Positions 33,799 through 43,700 of a stretch of 64,000 bases of DNA are shown here, one piece after another. Both the position numbers and the translations under genes were made by a program. This stretch comes from Paenibacillus alginolyticus DSM 5050 = NBRC 15375 (lineage in GTDB: Bacteria; Bacillota; Bacilli; Paenibacillales; NBRC-103111). The notes beneath the pieces are model-generated. The model was not told the DNA's origin. It did not search any database and saw nothing but the letters and a program-made list of their open reading frames with translations. Numbering within the stretch: the first letter of the stretch is position 1; each line of letters begins with the position of its first letter. The stretch spans positions 1 to 64,000 of the forward strand of contig NZ_AUGY01000024.1 in assembly GCF_000422905.1 (NCBI RefSeq). Direction: 5' to 3'.

Positions 33799-35706
33799 CT
33801 ATCTTCTTTTGCGGATAATCCGCTTCACATGGCGGGACAGGTCCCGAGCCAGATTCTTACCGACGTTGATTGCGCCTCCCGGATACATATGCTGGACCAT
33901 CTTGATGATGTTCGCGCGTTCTGGTCCACAATAGAGGCAAACGACATCGATGCCATGTTTCTCCGCCTGCTGCACCATGAGTCTCATGGTGTTTTCGTCT
34001 TCATTCCGTTCAAAGCACGGCATGCCATCCGAAATCATGACCACAATGCGAATGCCCTCTTTGTACTTGGACATATCGTTAATCATGTACTGAAGAGCCA
34101 GCGTATCACGGTTTCCGCTTTCGTCCTCGATGCCGCCAAGAAAACTTTTCTCGGTGGTACCGAACCGGCCATACGGCTTTAACGGGAAGATCACGGTATC
34201 GTCATACTCGGTAAAAGCATAAGCCGCATTCGGTATGCTGGCCTTTTCGCACGCTGCCGACATAAGAATGAGCGATTTGCGAATTTCGTCGATCACCCTG
34301 GAAGAAGTTCCGCGGAAAGGATCACCAGTTGAGCCGGATATATCGGCCATCATTGCGATCCGTACCTCAGCACCGGGCGTGCCGATGAGCTTACGGGCGA
34401 AAAAATTTGTTTCGCCGAGTGCTTCACTGCGCCACATCCGGTTAACCAATACCTTCCCGCTCCGCTGGTTCATGAGCAGCTCGTCGGGCGTAGGTTCACA
34501 CAATTCCTTTAGAACCTTTGAGGTTAAATCGATGTCCCGCTTCATCATCCGCTCGGTAAGTTGGTACCGATAAAGATTTTGAGCTCTGTACGCCGTTGTC
34601 GTTGCCGTTGCAGAGAAAGAAGGCCGCTTCAGACCGGGATCGATTTCGATCTGGATCTCGATGTTGCCGTAGGGTCCTAGTTCTTTCTCGGCTTCTTTTT
34701 CGTCAGCCTCAGCTTCCTTTGCAGCAGCGCTAAGGGCGCCGGAACAATCAGGAGCCTCAAAGGATTCTTCGTCCCCCTCTTCGCCTTCCGGAGCTGTGCC
34801 GTTTGAGTCGCTGCCGTTCGTTTCTTCGTCATCGCCGCTATCAGAATCGGATTGCTCTGGACTATCTGCAACTTGGATACGAATCTTCACGCGGAGGACG
34901 TTTTGCTCAACTTCCTCCCGATCCCCCCAAGAAACATTAGGATCGTCGGCATCACTAGGAAACCCAAACATCGGCTCTGCCGGAGATTGCCCGTCTGCCT
35001 CCATCCAATCCATCAGCATTGGCCATGTTGCCCGAATGATCTCCAGGGCGCTTTCCAGACACTCCTTTGTGGTTGGTTCGAAACGGGCTTTCTCAATCGT
35101 CGGCTGCACCGAGTCGATTAATGCCAAGGAATCAGGATGGAGCCCTTCGGGGTCAATCATCCCGAGGGAGCGGGTCATATAGAGCAGACGAAAATCTTGG
35201 ACACGATTTTGCGGAGTCATGGGCGCGCACTTCCAATTGTAATTTTTAAACTGGATGTACTCGTCAACTTCGGGATGGTCGATGATCGTAAAGTTCTCCA
35301 TGCGGCCATCTAGCATGACATTGCCGTAGAACTTCGTCCAGTCGCCAGGATATTTGGAGTTCGCCTCCCAATCAGATCGCAACGGGCTTGAATGTTCTTT
35401 GACCCAGCTTACGAAATCCTCAATGATGTCGTACTCAATGTGACCGCGTTCATGTACGGAAGTGGCCTTCCGAATCACGCGCTTCTCTTCCTCGGAAAAG
35501 TCAGTTCCTCCGCCGGGTCGTACAATATCGTACTTGGCATATACGTCTTTCCCGTCCGTGTACGATGTTGGTTCGTTCGTCCATTGGAAGCCAAATTTGC
35601 GGCCACCGAAAAGGATATGTAACCAACGTTTGACGCGGGCACCTTCCCGTTCCTTAATCACTTGGGCTTTATTTTTCAATGCGGTTGCTGTCATGGACAT
35701 AACCAT
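33799..35706 (-). CDS. VWA-domain protein, CobT/NorD-like partner of a MoxR ATPase
   Basis: About 635 residues. The N-terminal half contains a zinc-peptidase-like helix VHERGHIEYD (HExxH-like spacing as HERGH) and YGNVMLDGRMENFTI. The middle is a low-complexity acidic stretch (DSDSGDDEETNGSDSNG). The C-terminal von Willebrand A domain has the MIDAS motif MADISGSTGD and later VVMISDGMP. Such proteins pair with MoxR AAA+ ATPases as chaperone or metal-insertase complexes, and a MoxR-type ATPase is encoded directly upstream. GAGAGGAGAG precedes the start; several in-frame ATGs leave it uncertain by a few codons. Confidence 0.85.
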   Translation of the reverse strand: MVMSMTATALKNKAQVIKEREGARVKRWLHILFGGRKFGFQWTNEPTSYTDGKDVYAKYDIVRPGGGTDFSEEEKRVIRKATSVHERGHIEYDIIEDFVSWVKEHSSPLRSDWEANSKYPGDWTKFYGNVMLDGRMENFTIIDHPEVDEYIQFKNYNWKCAPMTPQNRVQDFRLLYMTRSLGMIDPEGLHPDSLALIDSVQPTIEKARFEPTTKECLESALEIIRATWPMLMDWMEADGQSPAEPMFGFPSDADDPNVSWGDREEVEQNVLRVKIRIQVADSPEQSDSDSGDDEETNGSDSNGTAPEGEEGDEESFEAPDCSGALSAAAKEAEADEKEAEKELGPYGNIEIQIEIDPGLKRPSFSATATTTAYRAQNLYRYQLTERMMKRDIDLTSKVLKELCEPTPDELLMNQRSGKVLVNRMWRSEALGETNFFARKLIGTPGAEVRIAMMADISGSTGDPFRGTSSRVIDEIRKSLILMSAACEKASIPNAAYAFTEYDDTVIFPLKPYGRFGTTEKSFLGGIEDESGNRDTLALQYMINDMSKYKEGIRIVVMISDGMPCFERNEDENTMRLMVQQAEKHGIDVVCLYCGPERANIIKMVQHMYPGGAINVGKNLARDLSRHVKRIIRKRR

Positions 35707-35726
35707 CACTCTCCTCTCAAAATGGG

Positions 35727-35758
35727 AAAGAGGGACACTCTATAAGAGGTCCCTCAAT
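35727..35758 (-). terminator. Intercistronic hairpin between MoxR and VWA genes
   Basis: GAGGGAC...GTCCCTC then TTTCCC on the minus strand, in the 54-bp gap. Confidence 0.5.
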
Positions 35759-35762
35759 CATC

Positions 35763-37223
35763 TCAGGCTACGCCAGATTCGTAATCTTCCTCTTCTTTCG
35801 TCTTCGGTAGTGATTTCCAAACCGACATACGAAGTTGATTGCGAACGGCGAAGCGTTCTTCGCGGTCTTCGCACTTGTTGATTACGAAGTCCTCAATCGC
35901 TTCAATCTTGGTCTGGTCATTGATGCCGAATTCTTTCAAATAATTGGCGGCATCAATGTAACCACGGACTGTCCGGGATTCATCACCGGCGCCTTCAGTT
36001 GCATAGAGGAGATCAATTTGAGTCTTGATGTCCTCGAGCCACTGAAGTACATGCCGGTCGGTGAGTCCGGATTTTTTCTCGATCAGGAGCTTAAAGTCTG
36101 CCGTGTACGGAAGGTGGAGAACCGCAAGGCGGTCCTTCAGAGCCGCATTGAGCGCCTTTACCCCTGCGTAATGCTCTCCGACGTTGATCGATGCAATAAA
36201 CATATGCTCCTGATGACAAGGCACGGTGCCAAGTGGTGTCGAGAGCTGTTTATTGTCGTCGTAGACGGAGTGGAAGATCGAGGTGGCATCCGGCATTAGC
36301 ATGTTGAGCTCGGCGAAGTGAACCAAACCGCCGTTCATCACGCATGTTGCATATGCCGTGTATTTGAATGCCACCTCAAGGCCATTGCCGGTCGGCATAT
36401 TCTCGCCAATAATCGTCTCGGAGGTATATCCCTTATGCCCTGTTTGCAGGTACATAGGGTATCCCAATACCCAAGCGATAGTGTTGATGAGCGTATCCTT
36501 CCCCGCGCCTTTGTCCCCCACGAGCAATAAGGACTTGCCCATGATGATGTGGCGTAGCGCCCGCTCCAACATCTTGCCTTGGTATGGAGTCGACGGAGCC
36601 ACTGGCTCAATAGACATCGGGGTAGTGGCAGCTAGGTCACAAACGGCCTTGCGTTTATCGACGATCCTCAGAAGCAGTCGGCGATCGATGCCTTGACCAA
36701 GCAAGTAATTTTCGATATCCTTCCAGCCCACCTTCGGGTCTCGCTTTCCTATCGGAGCGGCTGCTGGAGCGGGAGTTGGTACGAGCGATGCGGGAGCGGG
36801 TGCTGCGGCCGGAGCCTCCTCTTCTTCCGGGGCTGCCGGAATTCCAAACGTATCAGATACGTCATGGAATTGGGAGCTCGGAACGGAGGAGATGAACGCA
36901 TTCAACTCGTCCGGATCTTTAGGAAGGGCGAAGCGCTCAATTTTGCTCGACGACATTTCAGATATCGCAACACCGCAAGCAAGGTGCGGACACGGGCGCT
37001 TACCGGCGAATGCTTCGCAGTAGTGAACGTAGTCCGATTGTCCGTCTTTGCTGACCCACATACTCTTGCTTCCGTCTAGGTAATCGATTCTCACGTAAGA
37101 GGCAACCTTGCCGTCATCTACAACTTCAGCACGCTTAATCCGTGATACGTAGTCGATCATTTTTTCCTTGTATTGTGCAGATACGATGCCTGGCAGATTG
37201 TTTCTCGAAAATTTCATGTTCAT
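35763..37223 (-). CDS. MoxR-type AAA+ ATPase with N-terminal SWIM-like zinc motif
   Basis: 486 residues. The N-terminus has HYCEAFAGKRPCPHLACG, a cysteine/histidine pattern like a SWIM zinc finger. An Ala/Pro-rich linker (AAPEEEEAPAAAPAPA) follows. The AAA+ module begins near residue 220: LLVGDKGAGKDTL (Walker A), ELNMLMPDATS and MFIASINVGEHYAGV (sensor 1 region), then ALNAALKDRLAVLHLPY. It should act with the VWA protein encoded next. GAAGGAGACA precedes the ATG. It follows rad52 in the same operon after a hairpin. Confidence 0.85.
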   Translation of the reverse strand: MNMKFSRNNLPGIVSAQYKEKMIDYVSRIKRAEVVDDGKVASYVRIDYLDGSKSMWVSKDGQSDYVHYCEAFAGKRPCPHLACGVAISEMSSSKIERFALPKDPDELNAFISSVPSSQFHDVSDTFGIPAAPEEEEAPAAAPAPASLVPTPAPAAAPIGKRDPKVGWKDIENYLLGQGIDRRLLLRIVDKRKAVCDLAATTPMSIEPVAPSTPYQGKMLERALRHIIMGKSLLLVGDKGAGKDTLINTIAWVLGYPMYLQTGHKGYTSETIIGENMPTGNGLEVAFKYTAYATCVMNGGLVHFAELNMLMPDATSIFHSVYDDNKQLSTPLGTVPCHQEHMFIASINVGEHYAGVKALNAALKDRLAVLHLPYTADFKLLIEKKSGLTDRHVLQWLEDIKTQIDLLYATEGAGDESRTVRGYIDAANYLKEFGINDQTKIEAIEDFVINKCEDREERFAVRNQLRMSVWKSLPKTKEEEDYESGVA

Positions 37224-37242
37224 TGTCTCCTTCCGATTTTAG

Positions 37243-37292
37243 AGGAATAATCAAAAAGCCAAAGAACCCAGCTTGCTGAGCTCCTTGGCACT
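37243..37292 (-). terminator. Intercistronic terminator between rad52 and MoxR
   Basis: GCCAAGGAgCTC...GgGTTCTTTGGC then TTTTTGATT on the minus strand, with a second small CGGGCT/AGCCCCCG hairpin just before it. It lies between two genes of one operon. Confidence 0.65.
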
Positions 37293-37319
37293 TCTACACG
37301 GGGGCTATTAGCCCGATTT

Positions 37320-40300
37320 TTATGCAGCTGTTTCGACTTCGATTTTGCCGCCCTTATTGGCGAGCGTAACCTTCTGCTGATCTTCACGATACCATCCGCT
37401 CGCTTTTATCACGATGTTCGGACGGACTTTTCTCACTTCTTCTGCAAGTTCTTTGCCGGCAAAGACAGTGACATCCTTGTTGTTCTCCAGCTTTGCTCTG
37501 AACGTTGCCGATCCATCCTGGTTGAACTTTGGTGCATCAAGCACCTTCATTCGGATGGGTTCCGGCTTATTGGAGCCGCTGCTGGGATTGCTGTCACGGG
37601 AAGTACTGCCCCGAGTACCGCTGTTACCGGACCCTCTACTCCCGGAAGAACGAGAAGCAGAACCGGTTGTTCCTTTGCCAGTCGGTACTGCTGAATTTTC
37701 ATCTGGAAGGAGCGACTGCGAAGACTCGGATTGTCCCGATTTACCTTGGCCGCTCGAGGAGGATTCGCTGTTGTTGATTCGGTTTCCAGTAAACAAAGCA
37801 TTGATATCCGATTGGAAGATCCCTTCCCAATTCTTTTCTCGGTAATAATCCTGATAGGAATCCGGAAGAATCGGGATGCCGTATTTGTGTGTACCATACT
37901 GATCAACGAACCCATGAGCAGCAACAAGCCGGTTATAGATGGTGTTGCTTGTGCCATCGGACTTCTTCGGCTTGATTACGTCGATGAAGCTTTTGAAGAC
38001 ATCAGAGGCCACACCAAACCAGGCAGCGCATTTCTTCAGCGAATCAGATACCGCAGACTTTTTACAGTCCATACGGTCTTGAGCAGTCGGTATCTGCGAC
38101 CCTTTCATGACGGTCATCGGTCGGGTAGGTTGGAAGTCTTTCGACTTCTTTCCCCCCTAAGAACCGTACATGTCCCTTTCAGGACATACGGCTCAAGCAC
38201 ACGATATTCCGTACGTCTCTCGATTAGTAGTGCCTAGCTATTTTCGTTTTGTGATGGCTGATGTGGCAGGAGATATGAACAAGCATCAGATTTTGATACT
38301 CGTTTGTACCGCCTCGATTAACTGGTGTTTTGTGGTGTAGCTCCAGTCCTTCATCAGTATCAGTTAACGAACATTTGCAAATTGGGCATAAAAATCGTTG
38401 TTTCTTGGCAAGTTTCTGTCTGCTCTGTACGTTGTTCATCTCGAACTTCTTTATGTCCCTTAACTGAAAGTACCCTTTCAGGTATTTGTCATGAGGACTG
38501 TGGTTGCCCGTGATTTGAACGTGTCTCTTGATAGGTGTCCACTTTGCTTTGGTGATTTGACTTCCGCTAATTGGGTCTGTCAGTATCCATTGATCTTTAG
38601 AGACGCCTGTTCTGTCTGGCTTGAAGTACTGTTTGCTGATCCATCCCCATGTTTTAAGTGGGTGGAGTCTTTTCAAGAAGTTCACGGTTAACCTGAAGAT
38701 GTAATCGTCAAGGTCTCCCATGGTCTCTTTAGCAACAGCTACTCTCCAGTAGTTGGCATAACCTCGGATGATAGGATTGAGTTCCCCTATTAAGCGGTAG
38801 ACGTTCTTTCCTGTATTTCTGAGGAATACGTCTTTCACCTTGGCATAGGCTTTCTTTACGCTCTCCTTGCTAGGTGTCACAAGAAATACTGGGCCCCGTT
38901 TGCGTTGGTATCTCCTAAAGTTAAAGCCAAGGAAGTCGAATCCATCTTGGATATAAGTGATCTTCGTCTTTTCTTGTGAAAGTTGAAGACCTCTATCTCG
39001 TAGATAGGGTTCGAGCTTACCGTACATGCTTTCGGCTTCTTCTCTGCTATGGCAGATAATGATAAAGTCGTCTGCGTATCGGATTACTCCAGGGCTATCC
39101 TTTTTAAGTGATAGGCTACCCTTGCTAACGAGGGAGGGTTTGGTTTCGTATCTGACTCCGATAGCATCTTCCATTCCATGTAGAGCAATGTTCGCCAGTA
39201 AGGGAGAGATAATCCCGCCTTGTGGTGTACCTGCTTCTGTGGTGTGGAAGACTTCGTTGTCAACGTAACCAGCCTGTAACCATTTCTTGATAATATCCGT
39301 TGCAGGGAATCTGGATACTTGATTCAAGATGAATTCATGATTTAGGTTGTCAAAACAACCTTTGAAGTCACCTTCAAATATCCAGCTTCTGTAGGTTTTT
39401 CCTTTGAGCTTCATGTAGATGGCTGTAAGCGCATCGTGAGTACTTCGCTTAGGACGGAAACCGTAGGACGTTCCTTCGAAATGGTATTCCCATTGTGGCT
39501 CAAGTGACATTAGTGTAAGGCTCTGGTATACCCTATCTATTATGGTAGGGATACCAAGAGGGCGAAGTTTGCCGTTTTTCTTCTTGATGTAGGTGCGTAA
39601 GGCTGGTTTAGGTTTGTGCAGTTTGATGCTTAATCGAGTCATGGAGTTGTATAAAACAACACGTTGTTCGGCTTTAAGCACCTTCATGCCATCTACGCCA
39701 GCAGTTCGCTTACCTTTGTTGATTTGTGTGACACGCTTGATCGCGAGTAGCAAAGCAGCTTTACTTCTTAGTAAAAGTCTCTGAAGGTCACGGACCTTTC
39801 TTTTCTTGCCGAGACGTTCGGCATGGTAAATCCGCTGTTGGAGCTTCCTCACGTATTTTTCGAGTTTCTGCCAGTTGACAGAATCCCAATCCATAAGTGG
39901 AGGAATAGCGGACATGGTTTTACATGCGTTCATCGCATATTTCCTCCTCAAAGAGTATCCTTTTCGTTTTTCACCATGACGTGCACCTGCAGGAATTCAG
40001 CACTCTTTCGAGTTGCACCATAGGTACTATCCGTCCAGTTATTCTCATTCCTGTCGTCTTTCGACTGACGGCTTTCGCTTTTTCCTGCATCCTTTACCCT
40101 CTACGGCATCACTAGACCTTACGGCTTCGTTACCATTTGCTGGACCGTGTAGGGCTTAACAAGTTCAGCTCCACGCAGATACGAATGGGTTAGGTTCCTT
40201 CACTGCACCGGTGAGTGTATGGGTTGCAACCAAGTGGCACGACAATCCACTCTTCCTACTCACATTACTGACGGCGTTGCTGAGTCTATCCGTCGCTACG

Positions 40301-40784
40301 GTCACGATGCTTAAAAAGGTTCACTTGCGTTAACCATGCCATTCTTCCCCTCGACCTGATTCCTATGACTCTAAAGAATCATTAGCCTTTTGCCTCCTGC
40401 AACCAACCCCGAAGTTACCCTCGACGCTGTTTCGGTGGGGATATCCCTGCAACTGGGAAAGCTAGTCTCCTAGCACTGCGTTACTTAATGAGAGAAGCTG
40501 CTTCTTGTCGCACTGTCGTTCCCGTAATTCACCCGATCCATCCAGGTCTGCTTATCGGTATCCCAAATTGAGAGGCGCCCCAGCAATTCTACGGAGAAAT
40601 CTTCCATGTTTTCGTTCACATCGAAGAATTCATGCCGCCAATTCAGCGGACCTACGACCTCGTTGAGACGATCGACAATCCACTGGATGCTAACGTAGGA
40701 TTGTCCTTCATAGTTCACGCCATAAGCCGTGTACGGAAATGGTGCGTTAAGCAGAACGCTCAGATTGGTTGTTGTGTTGGACAT
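37320..40784 (-). CDS. Rad52/Rad22-family annealing protein, split by a group II intron
   Basis: Exon 1 is 40784-40514 and exon 2 is 38119-37320. Joined they give 1071 nt and an intact 356-residue protein. Exon 1 carries SIQWIVDRLNEVVGPLNWRHEFFDV, the Rad52 fold start. The junction reads YGND|TMTVMKGSQIP, followed by DRMDCKKSAVSDSLKKCAAWFG, the family's conserved helix. The C-terminal half is Ser/Gly-rich with a possible SSB- or DNA-binding tail. Such proteins anneal single strands in plasmid and phage recombination. The start ATG is 10 nt after AAGGAG and overlaps the end of the NYN gene. Without splicing only a 90-residue truncated N-terminal half could be made. Confidence 0.88.
38120..40513 (-). 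mobile_element. Group II intron interrupting rad52
   Basis: A 2394-bp intron with 5' end GTGCGACAAG at 40513 and 3' end CCTACCCGAC at 38120. Domain V is GAGCCGTATGTCCTGAAAGG plus GACATGTACGGTTC at about 38195-38160, with the UG bulge. The encoded RT-maturase-HNH protein lies at 38224-39951. Removing exactly this interval restores the reading frame of rad52, which fixes the boundaries to the base. The host gene is conserved only if splicing works. Confidence 0.9.
38224..39951 (-). CDS. Group II intron reverse transcriptase/maturase with HNH endonuclease
   Basis: 575 residues. RT domain with KGKRTAGVDGMKVLKAEQ, LRPLGIPTIIDRVYQSL, YGFRPKRSTHDALTAIY and catalytic RYADDFIII. The maturase region is PIIRGYANYWRVAVAKETM. 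The C-terminal HNH endonuclease has CPICKCSLTDTDEGLELHHK and HISCHISHH. The HNH domain indicates retrohoming by target-primed reverse transcription. The frame is intact, so the intron may be mobile. It differs clearly from the 41176-43101 protein, so the two introns arrived separately. Confidence 0.93.
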   Translation of the reverse strand: MRRKYAMNACKTMSAIPPLMDWDSVNWQKLEKYVRKLQQRIYHAERLGKKRKVRDLQRLLLRSKAALLLAIKRVTQINKGKRTAGVDGMKVLKAEQRVVLYNSMTRLSIKLHKPKPALRTYIKKKNGKLRPLGIPTIIDRVYQSLTLMSLEPQWEYHFEGTSYGFRPKRSTHDALTAIYMKLKGKTYRSWIFEGDFKGCFDNLNHEFILNQVSRFPATDIIKKWLQAGYVDNEVFHTTEAGTPQGGIISPLLANIALHGMEDAIGVRYETKPSLVSKGSLSLKKDSPGVIRYADDFIIICHSREEAESMYGKLEPYLRDRGLQLSQEKTKITYIQDGFDFLGFNFRRYQRKRGPVFLVTPSKESVKKAYAKVKDVFLRNTGKNVYRLIGELNPIIRGYANYWRVAVAKETMGDLDDYIFRLTVNFLKRLHPLKTWGWISKQYFKPDRTGVSKDQWILTDPISGSQITKAKWTPIKRHVQITGNHSPHDKYLKGYFQLRDIKKFEMNNVQSRQKLAKKQRFLCPICKCSLTDTDEGLELHHKTPVNRGGTNEYQNLMLVHISCHISHHKTKIARHY

Positions 40785-43700
40785 GGGTAACTCGCTCCTT
40801 CGCAGGTTTTTTGGATTTACGCGGGATGATATGTTCATCCCCAATCAAACCGATCACATCTTCCAGGTACAAAATGCCGTCTGCCATTTCCTTAACGAGT
40901 CGAGCCGGTTGGGTACGGCTAACGACAGCTACGACCTTGGATCGCAATTTTGCTCGCTGGATGGCAGGGACAAGATCCGTATCCCCAGAAAAAACAAAAA
41001 GGAGATCGAAGTCGTTAAGGCTAAACTCAAATAAGTCCAACCCAATCGAATGGCGATAGGTAAGAGTATTCCTCGATAACATACGCTATCGGTCGGAATC
41101 TCCTTTCCCCCGCCTCACACCGTACGTGAATGTTTTCATTCATACGGCGTTCCATCGATCACTCTTACACTCCCATTAGTTTTGCAACTTGGCTCTAAAC
41201 TTCAGAATCTTATTCCAAACCGTCTGCCCAAGGTCGGCATGTTCAATGCCGTCATGGATATACTGGTGACATTCCAAATGTGTCGAAGCAAGCTCATTCA
41301 CTCGGTTGACCAACTCGATTGGCAGATATGGCCTTATGTGGTGCGTGTGCACCTCATAGGGTGATAAATATATGCCGCACACTCTGCATTTGCCTTTGTC
41401 TCGGTTGTACGCATAGATTCGGTTGAGGAAGAACTCGAAGTTATACAGCTTCTTCTTCCGTTCGGCTTTGAAACTTCGGAGGTTCATCATGACCCCGTAA
41501 GATGTTCTTGTGGAGAGCATCTCGTCAGCCCGTGCTTTTAGGCTAGGCTTTTCGGAGCGGGACTCGTAAATAGCCCGTCCTTCGGGGGTGTATGGTGTCT
41601 CGTTCTGTCTCTTAAGAGCAGTCTTTTCTTTTCTCCACTTTCCAAAACTGAGATCAGTGATCCCGTACCAGACGCCCTTATAGGGTATGGCTGGTATCAG
41701 CGTATTGTAGTCGTGGTGAATCGAGATTAAGTTATCCACCTGATTTGCAGGCTTCCAACATCCGCCCATCCCCATTCTCTTGACGCATTTGAATCCGGTA
41801 TACCGTATTCGCTGTGCGTATGGACGGAGGCTGCGGTGAATGTTGGTGGTGACATCGTAGTATTCGATCAATCCTCTTATTTGAGAGTTGAGAATATTGA
41901 TGCCATGGACCATCTGCTCAAGTCCGTTACCTTTTTTGTAGCGATATAACCCCTTGACGTTGCGAATGTTTTGTTTGATCTCTTCCAATTTACTGCGGAG
42001 ACGGCCTTTGTCGGGTCTGGTGCACGGTATAAATCCTTGCCGTGACTTTCCTGGCCTAACGTTAAATTCGAATCCTACAAAGTGGATTGATTTCTTCCTG
42101 ACATTCGTTATGAGCGTCTTTTCTTCGGAGAGTTCGATAGCAAGACTGTTTTTGAGAAAATGGCTAATACGCCACTTCCACTTTTCCGCATTTTCCTTGG
42201 AGTTGGTGATCAAAACCCAATCATCCGCGTATCTGACAAAGTATGCAGGTTTGAGATTGGTCTTGTGGAGAACGCCTAGGAACCCGTTTCGGCTCTTTGC
42301 TTGTGATCTCCGCAATTTCTTTTCTTCCCATTCTCGGATAATCCACTGATCGAGGGCATGGAGGTATGCGTTGGCAAGGAGTGGCGAGATGATTCCGCCT
42401 TGGGGTGTACCCACGGTGTTAGTATCACACTCACCCATGATTCCTGCCTTAAGCATTTCCTTGATAATGCAGAGAATTCTCCGGTCCCGTATGCCCAAAT
42501 GCCATAGTTGGCTAATCAGTATACGATGATTTACATTGTCGAAGAATTTCTTTATATCCCCTTCTACTATCCAGCGATATCCGGTTTTGTGTACGATGTC
42601 CGTCACCCGGTTAAGGGCCATGTGAGCATCGCGCATGGGTCGAAAACCATATGAGTGTTTGAAGAACTGCGCTTCAAGGATGGGTTCAATGGTGGATCTG
42701 ATGCACTCTTGGATAATTCGATCAATGATGGCCGGAATACCAAGAGGTCTCATTTCCGTCTTGCCGGGTTTCGGTATCCACTTGCGTCGAACCGGAACTG
42801 GCTTGTACCTATTGAATCCTTCCTTGACCCGTTGAACGACTTCTTCATAATCTTTATGAAGGAAATGTTCACGAAGGGTTTCGGCGTCGGTTCCGGGGGT
42901 GTTCGCCCCTTTGTTTGCTTTGATTTTGTGGATTGCAGTCAGTATGACCGTTTCTGAAGAGGCAATCTCCAGAAGTCCTTTGATGCAAGGTTTTGTGCCA
43001 CCGTCGATGGCATTCAGAGTATTGCTGTACAGGCGATCCTGTATATTTCTGAATTGTGATTCCGTTGTAGGGCTGTCAAGTTCTTGTACCACTGGCATCA
43101 CCCCTTTCGGAGTTATTGCCTCATTTGGCTTTAGTCAGGTTCGCTCAACGGCTTCCTTGACTGTTGCGTCTCTAATGGGACTTTAGTGATCGACTATGCC
43201 CCTTCGCCATGTACGTGGCTTTCCCACGCTCGGACTACTACGGGCAGCTGCCATCGGAATAATGCGGTCATTTCCTACCGCTTAGAGGCATCAGATCTAA
43301 ACATCTTTGTCAGCCTCTTTCCGATTTCCGTTGTTCCCTATTCCATCTGCCTTACATACTGACTTAGCCCTCTCCTTTGACCCGTCATCCGTCTTTTCAG
43401 CCCTGATTGGAGGCTTAAAGACACTTCACTTCTATGAGTGAGTACAGCGCCGACAGACATGAGTACCGGAGCCGCGAATGAACCGCATTTGAAGCGGAAG
43501 ACATCTTCTGTTTCGATGCCTTGGAGTTGTCGAGCCGTACAAACGGAGATTCCTGGTGTGTAGGCATATCAGCTTTATGGCCCCCCCGATTACTTCGCTA
43601 ACCTCTTCGCAGGTCTGCTTTTCACCGACTTCGCCGAGCTTCGAACACTTCTCTGTTTAGTGAGAAGCGCACGTCGGAGTTCTAGGGTAGATTGCCAATC

